From Betaproteobacteria bacterium SCN1 (lineage in GTDB: Bacteria > Pseudomonadota > Gammaproteobacteria > Burkholderiales > Thiobacillaceae), in NCBI GenBank assembly GCA_008923315.1, contig WBSF01000001.1, positions 186,001 to 250,000 of the forward strand: DNA of 64,000 nucleotides, in the 5' to 3' direction. Position numbers and translations under genes: made by a program. Within the stretch, counting starts at the first letter, position 1. The number at the start of each line of letters is the position of its first letter. Below the pieces are notes generated by a model that was not told the origin of the DNA, did no database searches, and saw only the letters and a list, made by a program, of their open reading frames with translations. Below are positions 9,770-18,900 of this stretch, in pieces.

Positions 9770-10429
9770 GTGCCTTACCAGTTGCGTCGCTCGCGCCGGC
9801 GCCGCACCCTGGGGCTCACCGTTACTGAACGCGAAGTGCGCATCCATGCCCCGGTATGGACCCCGCGCGACGAGATCGAAACCTACGTCGTGCGCCAGCA
9901 CGACTGGCTGGCCCGGGCCTGGCGGCGCATGCAGGCGCGCGTGCCGCAGGCCGAAGCGCCGCGTCCATTCGAATTGACCTATCTGGGCCGCAGGCTGCGC
10001 ATCGTCGCACGGCCTTCGCTTTTTCCCGAGATACGCCGTCGTGGTGGCACGCTGCACATCTATGTCGCGCATGGCGCTGATCCGGACGCGCTTGCGCGCG
10101 ACTGGCTGATCGGGCGTGCCGAACGTGTGCTCGCCTGGCGCCTGAGCCGGCTGGCGCGCAGGTTCGGGCGCGCGCCGAGTTACTTTGCGCTGTCGGACGC
10201 GCGCACCCAATGGGGCAGTTGTACCCGGCGCGGGCACATCCGCCTCAACTGGCGGCTGGCGCAGGCGCCGCTCGCCCTCATCGACTACGTTGCCGCGCAT
10301 GAACTCGCGCATCTCGTCCATCTCGACCATTCGCCGCGTTTCTGGGCGCTGGTGGCCGAGCTGTGCCCCGACGCGTTGGCAAGACGCGCCGAGTTGCGCA
10401 GAATGGGCGACAGCCTGTTCCGGCTCTGA
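9770..10429 (+). CDS. YgjP-like zinc metallopeptidase (DUF45)
   Basis: 219-aa soluble protein with the M48-like zinc motif [16 protein letters not shown] near residue 180 (HExxH with a third ligand His further on). The N-terminal [13 protein letters not shown] and the [18 protein letters not shown] block are characteristic of YgjP/DUF45 proteins. Enzymatic role in the cell is poorly known. Start choice is awkward: no ATG lies in frame before this point, and the frame is open back to a stop at 9707, so either the GTG at 9770 or an upstream CTG (9722 or 9725) begins the protein. It follows plsC by 28 bp or overlaps it, depending on the start. Confidence 0.8.
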   Translation: MPYQLRRSRRRRTLGLTVTEREVRIHAPVWTPRDEIETYVVRQHDWLARAWRRMQARVPQAEAPRPFELTYLGRRLRIVARPSLFPEIRRRGGTLHIYVAHGADPDALARDWLIGRAERVLAWRLSRLARRFGRAPSYFALSDARTQWGSCTRRGHIRLNWRLAQAPLALIDYVAAHELAHLVHLDHSPRFWALVAELCPDALARRAELRRMGDSLFRL

Positions 10430-10443
10430 GCCGGATTCAACTG

Positions 10444-10466
10444 CGGACACGGCGATTGCGTGTCCG
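10444..10466 (+). other. intergenic hairpin before gloA
   Basis: Perfect 8-bp arms CGGACACG and CGTGTCCG with a 7-nt loop, in the 61-bp gap between the YgjP-like gene and gloA. No uninterrupted U-tract follows directly, so it may be a weak or Rho-assisted terminator or an mRNA-stabilising structure. Confidence 0.35.
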
Positions 10467-10490
10467 ATACGCTTTTCGGGAGATGTTTCC

Positions 10491-10904
10491 ATGAGACTGC
10501 TTCACACCATGCTGCGTGTCGGTGATCTCGACCGCTCCATCGATTTCTACACCCGCGTCCTCGGCATGAAACTACTGCGCCGCAAGGACTACCCCGGCGG
10601 CAAGTTCACGCTTGCCTTCGTCGGCTACGACACCGAAGACAAGGCCGCGGTGCTCGAACTCACCTACAACTGGGGTGTGGCGGAATACGAGCGCGGCACC
10701 GGCTACGGCCACATCGCGCTCGAAGTGGACGACATCCACGGCGCGGTCGACGCGGCGGCGGCGCAGGGCTGCAAGGTGCTGCGTCCGGCCGGGCCGATGT
10801 CGCACGGCACCACCGTCATCGCCTTCATCGAGGACCCGGACGGCTATCCGATCGAATTCATCCAGAAAGGGACGGCCGGCTGGACACGGGCAGGCGAAGA
10901 CTGA
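10491..10904 (+). CDS. gloA: glyoxalase I (lactoylglutathione lyase)
   Basis: 137-aa VOC-fold metalloenzyme converting the methylglyoxal-glutathione hemithioacetal to S-lactoylglutathione. The four metal ligands sit at the same numbers as in the E. coli enzyme: His5, Glu56, His74 and Glu122, with the surrounding motifs [31 protein letters not shown] and [10 protein letters not shown]. The short form (no extra C-terminal insert) fits the Ni/Co-preferring bacterial class. The ATG at 10491 follows GGGAGATG. A second VOC gene starts 1 bp after its stop. Confidence 0.95.
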   Translation: MRLLHTMLRVGDLDRSIDFYTRVLGMKLLRRKDYPGGKFTLAFVGYDTEDKAAVLELTYNWGVAEYERGTGYGHIALEVDDIHGAVDAAAAQGCKVLRPAGPMSHGTTVIAFIEDPDGYPIEFIQKGTAGWTRAGED

Positions 10905-10905
10905 G

Positions 10906-11331
10906 ATGGAACAGCGCATCAGCCTGGTGACGCTGGGCGTACACGAACTCGCCGCGAGCACGGCGTTTTTCGAAGGCTTGGGCTGGCGGCGCTCGATGCG
11001 CCAGACGGAAGGCATCGCGTTCTTCCAGTGTGGCTGCATGGCTCTTGCGCTGTGGCCGTGGACGCGCCTGGCCGAAGATGCGGGCGTGTCGCCCGAGCGC
11101 AGCGGGGCCGGCGGATGGGCGCTGGCCTACAACGCGCGTACGCGCGAAGAGGTGGACGCCGTGCTCGCGCGGGCGGCGGTATTGGGGGCCGCGATCACGA
11201 AACCCGCTGCCGACGTGTTCTGGGGCGGGTATTCGGGGTATTTCCGCGACCTCGACGGCCATCTGTGGGAAGTGGCCTGGAATCCCGGCTTCGCGCTGGA
11301 CGCGTCGGGCGCGCTGACGTTACCGGATTGA
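10906..11331 (+). CDS. VOC family protein
   Basis: 141-aa glyoxalase/bleomycin-resistance-fold protein. It begins MEQRISLVTLGVHELAAS, has the paired beta-alpha-beta-beta-beta repeat of the VOC fold and ends FRDLDGHLWEVAWNPGF, the usual C-terminal half. The metal-site pattern is incomplete compared with GloA (a Glu in LWEVAWN is present, the others are not obvious), so it may be a binding protein or an enzyme of unknown substrate. Immediately downstream of gloA and surely co-transcribed with it. Substrate unknown. Confidence 0.8.
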   Translation: MEQRISLVTLGVHELAASTAFFEGLGWRRSMRQTEGIAFFQCGCMALALWPWTRLAEDAGVSPERSGAGGWALAYNARTREEVDAVLARAAVLGAAITKPAADVFWGGYSGYFRDLDGHLWEVAWNPGFALDASGALTLPD

Positions 11332-11353
11332 ATCGATCCGGTGCGCGTGCCCG

Positions 11354-12031
11354 TCAGCCCGCAACCACCGGCAATATCCACAGTTCGACGCGGCGATTGA
11401 GCGCCCGGCCCGCCTCGGTGGCATTGTCGGCGCGCGGCTCGGTCTTGCCACGGCCGTAGGACTCCAGGCGCAGCGGGTTCACGTTGCGGCTGGCGAAGTA
11501 ATCGAGCACGGACTGGGCGCGTTGTTCAGACAGAACCTGGTTGTGTTCCACGGTGCCGAGGCCGTCGGTGTGGCCGATTACGGTGACGGTGGTCTTGCCG
11601 TACTGGTTCAGCAAGCGGGCGAGCTTGTCCAGCGTGGGCAGGTAGGCCGGTTTCAGCGCCGACGAATTGTTGTCGAAGCCGGTGTTCGCCGTCATGCTGA
11701 CGAGGATGGCGTTGTCGGAGGCCCGTTTCTCGACGCTGATCTCGCCGCGCTGGATTTCCGGCTGCAACTGCCTGAGCAGATCCTGGGCCTGCCTGTCCAT
11801 GTAGTAGCCGACGCCGGCGCCGGTGAGGCCGCCGCCCACCGCGCCGATCAGCGCGCCCTTGCCGCGGTTCTTGTGATTGATGATCGCGCCGAGCGCCGCG
11901 CCGCTGGCGGTGCCGATGAGGGCGCCTTTCTCGGTCTTGTTGAGACTGCGCGAATCGCCCAGGTCGTTGGTGGCGCAGCCCGCAAGGGCGAAAACGGCGA
12001 GGAAGGCGATGGCAGTGTGACGTGCTTGCAT
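11354..12031 (-). CDS. OmpA-family lipoprotein with glycine-zipper domain
   Basis: 225-aa outer-membrane lipoprotein. The signal peptide ends in LAGC (lipobox, Cys about 19). Residues about 35-80 form a glycine zipper (GALIGTASGAALGAI, then GALIGAVGGGLTGAGVGYYMD), and residues about 110-225 an OmpA C-terminal peptidoglycan-binding domain (TVIGHTDGLG, LSEQRAQSV, GRGKTEP, NRRVELWI). This is the YiaD-like architecture. It probably links the outer membrane to peptidoglycan. The ATG at 12031 follows AAGGGAGTTTCTCC. It is monocistronic, about 100 bp downstream of rsmA on the same strand and convergent with the VOC gene. Confidence 0.88.
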   Translation of the reverse strand: MQARHTAIAFLAVFALAGCATNDLGDSRSLNKTEKGALIGTASGAALGAIINHKNRGKGALIGAVGGGLTGAGVGYYMDRQAQDLLRQLQPEIQRGEISVEKRASDNAILVSMTANTGFDNNSSALKPAYLPTLDKLARLLNQYGKTTVTVIGHTDGLGTVEHNQVLSEQRAQSVLDYFASRNVNPLRLESYGRGKTEPRADNATEAGRALNRRVELWILPVVAG

Positions 12032-12129
12032 GGAGAAACTCCCTTCAGGTTGGGTCGATGCGGTGGCCGCGGTACACGCCACCGCAATATCGACTGGAGT
12101 CGACACGGATGGCAGAGGTTCCTGCGGGT

Positions 12130-12903
12130 TCAGGCCGTCTGCGCAGCCAGATGCCGGGCGATGGCCTCGAAATCGGCCAGCGGCAGCGCTTCCGCGCGCA
12201 AGCCTGCGTCGATGCCGAGCGCGGCAAAACCCTCCGGTTTCAGCAGACCGCCCAGCGTATTGCGGAGCGTCTTGCGGCGCTGCGAGAACGCGGTGGCGAC
12301 GACGCGCGCGAACAGGGGCTCGTCGAGCGGCGCGATTTCGGCGGGCGTCTTGGGAATGAGGCGCACCACGGCGGAATCGACCTTGGGCGGCGGATCGAAG
12401 GCGGTGGGCGGCACGTCGAGCAGCCATTCCATGTGGAAGCGGCGCTGCAGCATGACCGACAGACGCCCGTAATCGGACGTGGCCGGCGCGGCGACCATGC
12501 GTTCGACGACTTCCTTCTGCAGCATGAAATGCATGTCGCGGATGTGCGGCGCGAAGGTCATCAGCTGGAACAGCAGCGGGCTGGAAATGTTGTACGGTAG
12601 GTTGCCGACGACGCGCAGATCGTGGCCGAGCGTGCCGAAGTCGAATTTCAGCGCGTCGCCTGCATGAATCGTGAGGCGTTCCGGCGGCCAGGTTTTCTGC
12701 AGGCGCGCGACTATGTCGCGGTCGAGTTCGACGACGTGCAGGTGCGGCAGGCATTCGAGCAGTGGCCGCGTGAGCGCGCCCAGGCCCGGGCCGATCTCGA
12801 CGACCGTTTCGCCCGGCTGCGGCCGGATGGCGTTGACGATGGCATGCACGATGCCGTCGTCGACGAGGAAGTTCTGGCCGAAGCGTTTGCGGGGGGTGTG
12901 CAT
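12130..12903 (-). CDS. rsmA: 16S rRNA dimethyladenosine transferase
   Basis: 257-aa class I methyltransferase (KsgA) that dimethylates two adjacent adenines in the 3' hairpin of 16S rRNA during small-subunit maturation. The N-terminus [18 protein letters not shown] motif [13 protein letters not shown] and catalytic motif [14 protein letters not shown] are all present; the C-terminal helical domain is complete. Lies 36 bp downstream of pdxA on the same strand, closing the lptD-surA-pdxA-rsmA run. Confidence 0.97.
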   Translation of the reverse strand: MHTPRKRFGQNFLVDDGIVHAIVNAIRPQPGETVVEIGPGLGALTRPLLECLPHLHVVELDRDIVARLQKTWPPERLTIHAGDALKFDFGTLGHDLRVVGNLPYNISSPLLFQLMTFAPHIRDMHFMLQKEVVERMVAAPATSDYGRLSVMLQRRFHMEWLLDVPPTAFDPPPKVDSAVVRLIPKTPAEIAPLDEPLFARVVATAFSQRRKTLRNTLGGLLKPEGFAALGIDAGLRAEALPLADFEAIARHLAAQTA

Positions 12904-12939
12904 CGGGGGGGTAAACGGTGAGCGATGAGTGGGGGCGGT

Positions 12940-13938
12940 TTAACCGCTAACGGCGTACTGTCCACCGTTCGCCATGTCCATGGCCATCCCGATCGCCGCA
13001 ATCAGACTGCCGACGTCGGCGCGGCCGGTGCCGGCGAGATCGAGCGCGGTGCCGTGATCGACCGAGGTGCGGATGAAGGGCAGGCCGAGCGTGACGTTCA
13101 CGCCTTCGCCGAAACTGGCGTATTTGAGCACGGGCAGGCCCTGGTCGTGATACATGGCGAGCACGGCGTCGCAGGGCGCCTGCCGGATGCGCGAGAACAG
13201 GGTGTCGGCCGGCAGCGGGCCGGTCAGCGTGAAGCCTTCGCCGCGCAGGAAATCGAGTACGGGTTCGATGACGTCCCCGTCTTCGCGGCCGAGATGGCCG
13301 GATTCGCCGGCATGCGGGTTGAGGCCGGCCACGGCGATGCGTGGTTGGGCGATGCCGAATTTCCGTTTCAGGTCGGCGTCGAGGATGCGGATGACTTCGA
13401 CCAGCAGGGGCTGGGTGATCGCGTCCGCCACGTCGCGCAGCGGCAGGTGGGTGGTGGCGAGCGCGACGCGCAGGCCGCCGCCGGCGAGCATCATCACCAC
13501 GCGCGGCGTGCCGCTGTGGTCGGCGAGGTATTCGGTGTGGCCGGTGAAAGCGAAGCCGGCATCGTTGATCACGCCCTTGTGGACCGGCGCCGTGACCATG
13601 GCCTGGTAGGCGCCGTTCATGCAGCCGGCCAGCGCGGCGTCGAGCAGGGCCAGCACGTGGGCGCTATTGTGCGGGTCGAGCACGCCGGGCGTCACCGGGG
13701 TGGCGACGGGAATGTGGCGCACGTGCAGATGGCCGGCGCGATGCGGCGGAATGGCTTCGCCGGTGTCGATGGCCACGTCGATGCCGAGACGCGCGGCGCG
13801 GGCGGCCAGCACCCCGGCGTCGCCGATTACCGCAAGGCGGCAGGACAGCTTGCGCTGCGACAGCGCAACCGCGAGATCGGGGCCGATACCGGCGGGCTCG
13901 CCCGCCGTCAGCGCGATGATCGGCAGAGCTTCAGTCAA
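12940..13938 (-). CDS. pdxA: 4-hydroxythreonine-4-phosphate dehydrogenase
   Basis: 332-aa NAD-dependent enzyme of the DXP-dependent pyridoxal-phosphate pathway. Family blocks: LTAGEPAGIGPDLAV at the N-terminus, VTAPVHKGVIND, FTGHTEYLAD (zinc-ligand His), MYHDQGLPVLKY and a second His in that motif, GLPFIRTSVDHGTALD. Full length. The start overlaps the end of surA by 8 bp, so translation is coupled. Confidence 0.96.
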   Translation of the reverse strand: MTEALPIIALTAGEPAGIGPDLAVALSQRKLSCRLAVIGDAGVLAARAARLGIDVAIDTGEAIPPHRAGHLHVRHIPVATPVTPGVLDPHNSAHVLALLDAALAGCMNGAYQAMVTAPVHKGVINDAGFAFTGHTEYLADHSGTPRVVMMLAGGGLRVALATTHLPLRDVADAITQPLLVEVIRILDADLKRKFGIAQPRIAVAGLNPHAGESGHLGREDGDVIEPVLDFLRGEGFTLTGPLPADTLFSRIRQAPCDAVLAMYHDQGLPVLKYASFGEGVNVTLGLPFIRTSVDHGTALDLAGTGRADVGSLIAAIGMAMDMANGGQYAVSG

Positions 13939-15241
13939 TCGGGCGCAGCTCGACGTAGGCCGAATCGCGGATCTGGCGCACCCAGTCCTGGAAGGCTTCC
14001 TCGCCCTTGCGCTCGCGGATGGCCTGGCGCGCGAGCAGCTTCTGGCGTTCCTGCGTCACATCCTGATCGCGGCGTTCCAGTACCTGGATGAGGTGCCAGC
14101 CGAAAGGCGACTGAACGGGGTCGCTGACCTCGCCGGGCTTCAACGCGTTCATTGCCTTTTCGAAATCCGGTACCGTGTCGCCGGGGTTCAGCCAGCCGAG
14201 ATCGCCGCCGCGGGAAGCGCTGGCATCCTCGGAATGCAGGCGGGCGAGCTCCTCGAACGGGGTGCCGTTTTCGATGCGTTCCTTCAGCTGCAGCAGACGG
14301 TTTCTGGCATCGGCTTCCGAGGTGAGCTCGTTGGTCTTGATGAGAATGTGGCGTGCGTGGGTCTGCGTCACGCTGAGCGTGGCATCGAGGCCGCGTTTGT
14401 CGTTCAGCCTGAGGATATGGAAGCCGTTGCTGCTTTTCAGCAGCGGGCCGACCTGGCCGGGCTTCAGGGTCTTCAGGGTGTCGACGAACAGCGTGGGGAT
14501 CTTGCCCTCGGCGCGCCAGCCGAAGGCACCGCCCTGCAGGGCGTTGGGCGCGTCGGAATAGCTGGCCGACAGCTGGGCGAAATCCGCACCGCGGTTGAGC
14601 TGGGCAAGCACGTCCTCGGCACGTGCGCGCCGCGCCTGGATATCTTCGGGCGAGGCATTTTCCGGCACGGTGACGAGGATGTGCGAGAAGTCGTATTCGC
14701 TTTCCACGCCCTGCTGCGCCTGCGTTTGCAGATAGCCTTCGATCTCGGAATCGCTCACCGTCAGGCGGTTGTCGACGTCGCGTTCGCGCGCACGGGCGAT
14801 CAGGAGTTCGTTGCGGATGGTGCTGCGCAGGGTTTCCAGACTCTGTCCCTGGCGCTCCAGGGTGGCCTGCAGCGCGGGCAGGTCCATCCGGTTCTGGGTG
14901 GCGATGCGCTGGAGCGCGCGCTCGACCTGGGCCGGATCGACGCGGATACCCGTACTGCGTGCATGCTGCATGAGCGCCTGTTCGGTGATCATGCGTTCCA
15001 GCAGCTGTTTTTCCAGGGTGGCGCGCGGCGGCAGCGGCGTGTTCTGGCGTTCCAGGTTGCGTACCGTTTCGTCGTAGCGGCGGGCCAGCTCCTGCCGCGT
15101 GATGACTTCGTCGTTGACGACGGCGACGATGCGGTCGAGCGGCCGAATGTCGGCGTGCGCCGGCGACAGGGCCGCGACGGCGAGCAAGAGCGCGAGCAGC
15201 CACCCCGGGCGGCTCGATTCAGGGTGTCTGAAGAATGTCAT
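13931..15241 (-). CDS. surA: periplasmic chaperone / peptidyl-prolyl isomerase SurA
   Basis: 436-aa periplasmic protein that escorts outer-membrane proteins. Signal peptide with hydrophobic core WLLALLLAVAALSPAHA, then the SurA N-domain (LDRIVAVVNDEVITRQEL), two parvulin PPIase domains (about 175-275 and 285-385, with GGAFGWRAEGKIP and RGGDLGWLNPGDTVP) and a C-terminal strand. I chose MTFFRHPES (15241) over an in-frame upstream ATG at 15265 that lies inside lptD. The start still overlaps the lptD 3' end by 23 bp. SurA and LptD work together in outer-membrane assembly. Confidence 0.95.
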   Translation of the reverse strand: MTFFRHPESSRPGWLLALLLAVAALSPAHADIRPLDRIVAVVNDEVITRQELARRYDETVRNLERQNTPLPPRATLEKQLLERMITEQALMQHARSTGIRVDPAQVERALQRIATQNRMDLPALQATLERQGQSLETLRSTIRNELLIARARERDVDNRLTVSDSEIEGYLQTQAQQGVESEYDFSHILVTVPENASPEDIQARRARAEDVLAQLNRGADFAQLSASYSDAPNALQGGAFGWRAEGKIPTLFVDTLKTLKPGQVGPLLKSSNGFHILRLNDKRGLDATLSVTQTHARHILIKTNELTSEADARNRLLQLKERIENGTPFEELARLHSEDASASRGGDLGWLNPGDTVPDFEKAMNALKPGEVSDPVQSPFGWHLIQVLERRDQDVTQERQKLLARQAIRERKGEEAFQDWVRQIRDSAYVELRPID

Positions 15242-17408
15242 TGCTGGTCCTGTATCCGGGAACACTTTGTTTCAAAACGTCGAGCGGGTTGGCGCCGATC
15301 CGGCCCATGCCGCTCAGTTCGAGCTGGATGAAGAAGGCGTCGGTCGACTGGTTTTCCTTTGTCGCGAGGCGCTGGAAGACGCCGCGCACCGCCCAGCAGC
15401 CGCCATTGTATTCAAGCCCTGCCAGGCCTTCGACGAGCTTGTCGTCCTGGAACGAATAGTTGTAGCGGAACATGCCGTACCAGCGCGGTGCCAGCGGCCA
15501 CTGGCCGGACACATCGACCTGCTCGGTGGTTTGGTCAATGAAGCGGTAGCCGAAGTTCAACGCGCGTCCCGGGCCCGGGCGGTAGGAGGCGCCGAGGTTC
15601 TGGCGGACGGTGATGCCGTTCTGGGTGTCGAACTGCCAAGCCGTGTCTATGCGCCAGTCGCGCGTGATCTGGCCGCTGATCGCGGCGAGCAGGTCGGTGG
15701 CGTTGTTGGTGCGCGGCGCCACGCCGGGCAGCGTGACTTCCTGCGCGCTGAAATAGTAGCGCTGGCCCAGCGTGACCTGCAGGCGTTCGAGGCCGCTGTC
15801 GGCTTCGGTGAAGCGGCTGGTGACCGCGACCGTCAGCTGGTTGGCGTCGTTGATGCGGTCGCCGCCGACAAACTGGTTTTCCGTGAACATCTGGGCATAG
15901 CTGAAATCCAGCTGCCCGGAGTCGAATACGGGAATGGCGCTCTGGTCGCGGTAGGGCGCATAGACATAGTACGCGCGCGGTTCGAGCGTCTGGGTGTAGC
16001 GCTCGCCACGGAACTCGAACGGCCGGTCGAACGTGACGCCGGAGTCGAGGCTCAGGATCGGCACGTTGCGCGAGATGTTGCGTTTTGCCGCGGTGTCGTC
16101 GAGCGTGTAGTAGCTGGCGTGCCAGCCGAGCTGCGGCGTGAGGAAACCGAACGCGTTCGACAGCGGCAGCCGCAGCGTCGGATAGGCCAGCAGCCGCGTG
16201 CCCTCGACCTGGGTCGGGTGGGCGAAACGGGTCGCTTCGGTATTCATCCTGAATTCGATGCCGCCGGGCAGGGTCTGCGCCATGCCGAACCGCGCCTGCG
16301 GCAGGCGGGCGTAGGGCTCGACGATGGGCGCCGCGGTCGAATCCTGCAGGGTCTGGAAACCCTGCACGCGCAGATCCGCGTTCCAGGTGTTGTGCTGGGT
16401 GCTGATCCAGGCCTCGTGATTGAGGTGGGTGAGCGAAGTGATCGAGATCAGGTTCGACAGGTCGCGGAAATAGTCGTCGTCGGACACCCGGTCGAAATGC
16501 ATCCCGGCCCGGGTGTTGGCGTTGATGCTGAAACTGTTCTGCAGGTTCAGGCTCCAGCGCGAGCGGTTGGCCTGGTTGTCGTTGGGCAGATATTCCATCC
16601 GGTTCGTGCCCGACAGTTCGGGCAGCAGGTAGCGGACCTCGGCACCCAGCTGCACGCCGCGCTTGGATAACAGGCGCGGGTACAGGGTCGCATCGTAGTT
16701 GGGCGCCAGATTGAGGTAATAGGGCACCAGGATGTCGAGACCGCTGCGTTCGGTGGTGCCGAACGTGGGCGCGAGGATGCCGGATTTCCGCTGGTCGTCG
16801 AGCGGGAAATCCATCCAGGGGGTGTACAGGATGGGTACGCCGAGGAAACGCAGCGAGGCGTTGCGCGCCGTGCCCACGTTGCGCCCCTGGTCGATGTCGA
16901 GCGAATCCACCTTCAGGAACCAGTCTTCGTCGTCGACCGGGCAGGTGGTGTAGGTCGCATCGCTCAGGTTGAACCGCTCCCTGCTGGCGAAATCGACCCG
17001 TGAGGCATTGCCGCGGCCTTTCTGGACCGGCAGTGCGTAGACGGGGCTGATCAGTTCGCCCGTGTAGTCCGTGAGGCTGAGCTTGAGCGACTCGCCGTCG
17101 ACGATCAGGTCGGCCTGCTCCATGCGCACTGCGCCGCGGGCATCGACGGATTCGAGCCGGGTGTCGTAGCGCAGCCAGTCGGCGAAGAAGTTTTGCCCGG
17201 CCCGGCGGGCTTCGACCCGGCCGTCGGCCTCGATGATGTCGGGCGCGGTGGACTGGATGCGGTCCGCCGTCAGAAACAGCGGGCCTTCCTGCCCGGCCGC
17301 CGCCGAACCGCGCAATTCGACATCCTTTTTCAGCGCGAGTCCGTCCGCCGCCGCACCCCAGGTGGACAGCAGCAGCACGACGAACGCGAAGCCGGGCAGG
17401 ATGGACAA
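15219..17408 (-). CDS. lptD: LPS-assembly protein LptD
   Basis: About 729-aa outer-membrane beta-barrel that inserts lipopolysaccharide into the outer leaflet with LptE. N-terminal OstA-like domain (LFLTADRIQSTAPDIIEADG), then the LptD motif IYTPWMDFPLDDQRKSG and a long barrel ending in LDVLKQSVPG. One Cys (TCPVDDE) is visible in the mid-region and one late Cys (YNGGCWAVRG) near the end, as expected for the disulfide-linked family. The start is uncertain: there is no in-frame ATG before the signal-like stretch, and the best choice is TTG at 17408 (MSILPGFAFVVLLL), which lacks a clear Shine-Dalgarno sequence and basic n-region. Divergent from amgK, 42 bp apart. Confidence 0.9.
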   Translation of the reverse strand: MSILPGFAFVVLLLSTWGAAADGLALKKDVELRGSAAAGQEGPLFLTADRIQSTAPDIIEADGRVEARRAGQNFFADWLRYDTRLESVDARGAVRMEQADLIVDGESLKLSLTDYTGELISPVYALPVQKGRGNASRVDFASRERFNLSDATYTTCPVDDEDWFLKVDSLDIDQGRNVGTARNASLRFLGVPILYTPWMDFPLDDQRKSGILAPTFGTTERSGLDILVPYYLNLAPNYDATLYPRLLSKRGVQLGAEVRYLLPELSGTNRMEYLPNDNQANRSRWSLNLQNSFSINANTRAGMHFDRVSDDDYFRDLSNLISITSLTHLNHEAWISTQHNTWNADLRVQGFQTLQDSTAAPIVEPYARLPQARFGMAQTLPGGIEFRMNTEATRFAHPTQVEGTRLLAYPTLRLPLSNAFGFLTPQLGWHASYYTLDDTAAKRNISRNVPILSLDSGVTFDRPFEFRGERYTQTLEPRAYYVYAPYRDQSAIPVFDSGQLDFSYAQMFTENQFVGGDRINDANQLTVAVTSRFTEADSGLERLQVTLGQRYYFSAQEVTLPGVAPRTNNATDLLAAISGQITRDWRIDTAWQFDTQNGITVRQNLGASYRPGPGRALNFGYRFIDQTTEQVDVSGQWPLAPRWYGMFRYNYSFQDDKLVEGLAGLEYNGGCWAVRGVFQRLATKENQSTDAFFIQLELSGMGRIGANPLDVLKQSVPGYRTSNDILQTP

Positions 17409-17450
17409 GAGGGTAGAATCCGCAGGTCGAGTTATTCGGGGTGACGGGCA

Positions 17451-18443
17451 GTGGATCGCATGCAGGCCATACAAAACTGGGCGGCGGACCGGCTGAACGC
17501 CGGCACGCTGGAAATCGCGCTTGCCTCGTCCGATGCCAGCTTCCGCCGCTACTTTCGCGTTACCGCGCAAGGCCGCGATTATATCGTGATGGACGCGCCC
17601 CCGGCGCACGAGGACTGCCGGCCCTTCGTCGCCGTGGCCCGGCTGTTCGGCGACGCCGGCGTGCACGTGCCCGACGTGCTGGCACAGGATCTGGAACGGG
17701 GATTCCTGCTGCTGACCGATCTGGGCAGCACCACCTATCTGGCCGCACTCGACGACTCGACTGCGCGCGACCTCTATCTTGCCGCCAACGACGCCCTCAT
17801 CCGCATCCAGCAGGCCAGCCGCCCGGGCGTGCTGCCCGAATACGATCGCGCCCTGCTCGCCCGCGAGCTGATGCTTTTCCCCGAGTGGTACGTCGCCAGG
17901 CACCTGGGCGTCGACATGAACGACCGGCAGAAAACCCTCCTCGACACCGTTTTCGGGCGCATCCTGGCCAACAACCTGGCCCAGCCGCAGGTCTACGTCC
18001 ATCGCGACTGGCACTCGCGCAACCTCATGGTGAGCGAGCCCAACCCCGGCATCCTCGACTTCCAGGACGCCGTCTACGGCCCCATCACCTACGACCTCGC
18101 CTCGATCTACCGCGACGCCTACATCCAGTGGGACGAGGAACGGCAGCTCGACTGGGTCATCCGCTACTGGGAAAAGGCCCGGGCCGTCCACCTGCCCGTG
18201 CGCGAGGACTTCGGCGATTTCTGGCGCGACTTCGAATGGATGGGGGCCCAGCGGCACATCAAGGTGCTCGGCATCTTCGCGCGCCTGTACCACCGCGACG
18301 GCAAGGACGGCTACCTCAAGGACATGCCCCGGGTCATGCACTACCTGCGTCGTGTCTGCGAGCGCTACGACGAGCTGAAGCCGATGCTGTTCCTGCTGGA
18401 CGGGCTGGAGAAGCGGGAGGTAAAGGTGGGGTACACGTTTTGA
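17451..18443 (+). CDS. amgK: N-acetylmuramate/N-acetylglucosamine 1-kinase AmgK
   Basis: 330-aa aminoglycoside-phosphotransferase-fold kinase. Visible motifs: ASSDASFRRYFRV near the N-terminus, the catalytic loop VHRDWHSRNLM (about residue 183-193) and metal-binding ILDFQDAVYGP. In the cell-wall recycling route AmgK phosphorylates MurNAc at C1; the next enzyme, MurU, is encoded just downstream, which makes this assignment firmer than the fold alone. Start GTG 17451 or ATG 17460 are both possible. A TAGAAT hexamer at 17414-17419 is a plausible -10. The end overlaps the following lipoprotein gene. Confidence 0.9.
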   Translation: MDRMQAIQNWAADRLNAGTLEIALASSDASFRRYFRVTAQGRDYIVMDAPPAHEDCRPFVAVARLFGDAGVHVPDVLAQDLERGFLLLTDLGSTTYLAALDDSTARDLYLAANDALIRIQQASRPGVLPEYDRALLARELMLFPEWYVARHLGVDMNDRQKTLLDTVFGRILANNLAQPQVYVHRDWHSRNLMVSEPNPGILDFQDAVYGPITYDLASIYRDAYIQWDEERQLDWVIRYWEKARAVHLPVREDFGDFWRDFEWMGAQRHIKVLGIFARLYHRDGKDGYLKDMPRVMHYLRRVCERYDELKPMLFLLDGLEKREVKVGYTF

Positions 18444-18853
18444 CGGAGCTGTATCAACGTGCCGCGAAGGCCTGTGCAGTGTGTGCGCTAGCCGGCATTT
18501 TGCCGGGCGGCTGTGCGAGCTACGATCCGAACGACTACTATGACCCGAATGCCGTACAGAAAGCCGGTGTCATCTACGCGAAAACGCTCGCAGGCTCCGA
18601 GCCACGGCCCTGGGGGGATCCGAAAGCGCCCGTGTTCATTCCGATCGGCGGCGTGATCGTGCCTGTCTGGATTGGTGCGGGCCGGGGAGAATCGCGTATC
18701 GATATCTACGAGTATCGGGTGCGATTGCCGGGAGACGAGTCGGCGACCGTGTACAGCGAATACCCGTTCGAAATGGGCGAATGCGTCAAGGTTTTCTTTT
18801 CCGCGCGAGACACGTATCCGCGCATGGCTTATGGTGCCGACTGTGAAAAATAG
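18440..18853 (+). CDS. small putative lipoprotein between amgK and murU
   Basis: 137-aa ORF that best starts at TTG 18440, overlapping the amgK stop (TTGA). The N-terminus has a hydrophobic stretch CAVCALAGILPGGC followed by ASYDPNDYYDPN, so a lipid-anchored export signal is likely, although Pro and Gly before the Cys make a poor lipobox. The mature part has a PVFIPIGGVIVPVWIGAG stretch and later Cys residues (GECVKVFF, ADCEK) that could pair. I do not recognise the family. Its coupling to amgK suggests a role near the envelope, possibly in wall-sugar handling, but this is inference from position only. Confidence 0.6.
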   Translation: MTELYQRAAKACAVCALAGILPGGCASYDPNDYYDPNAVQKAGVIYAKTLAGSEPRPWGDPKAPVFIPIGGVIVPVWIGAGRGESRIDIYEYRVRLPGDESATVYSEYPFEMGECVKVFFSARDTYPRMAYGADCEK

Positions 18854-18900
18854 GGCATCTGAACCGGGAACGCCTGTTCGGTATCGATGGCATTGATGCA

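Noticed and set aside
17409-18341. Upstream extension of the lptD frame by about 310 codons
   Set aside because: It is antisense to amgK and has no LptD similarity; the true lptD start is near 17408.
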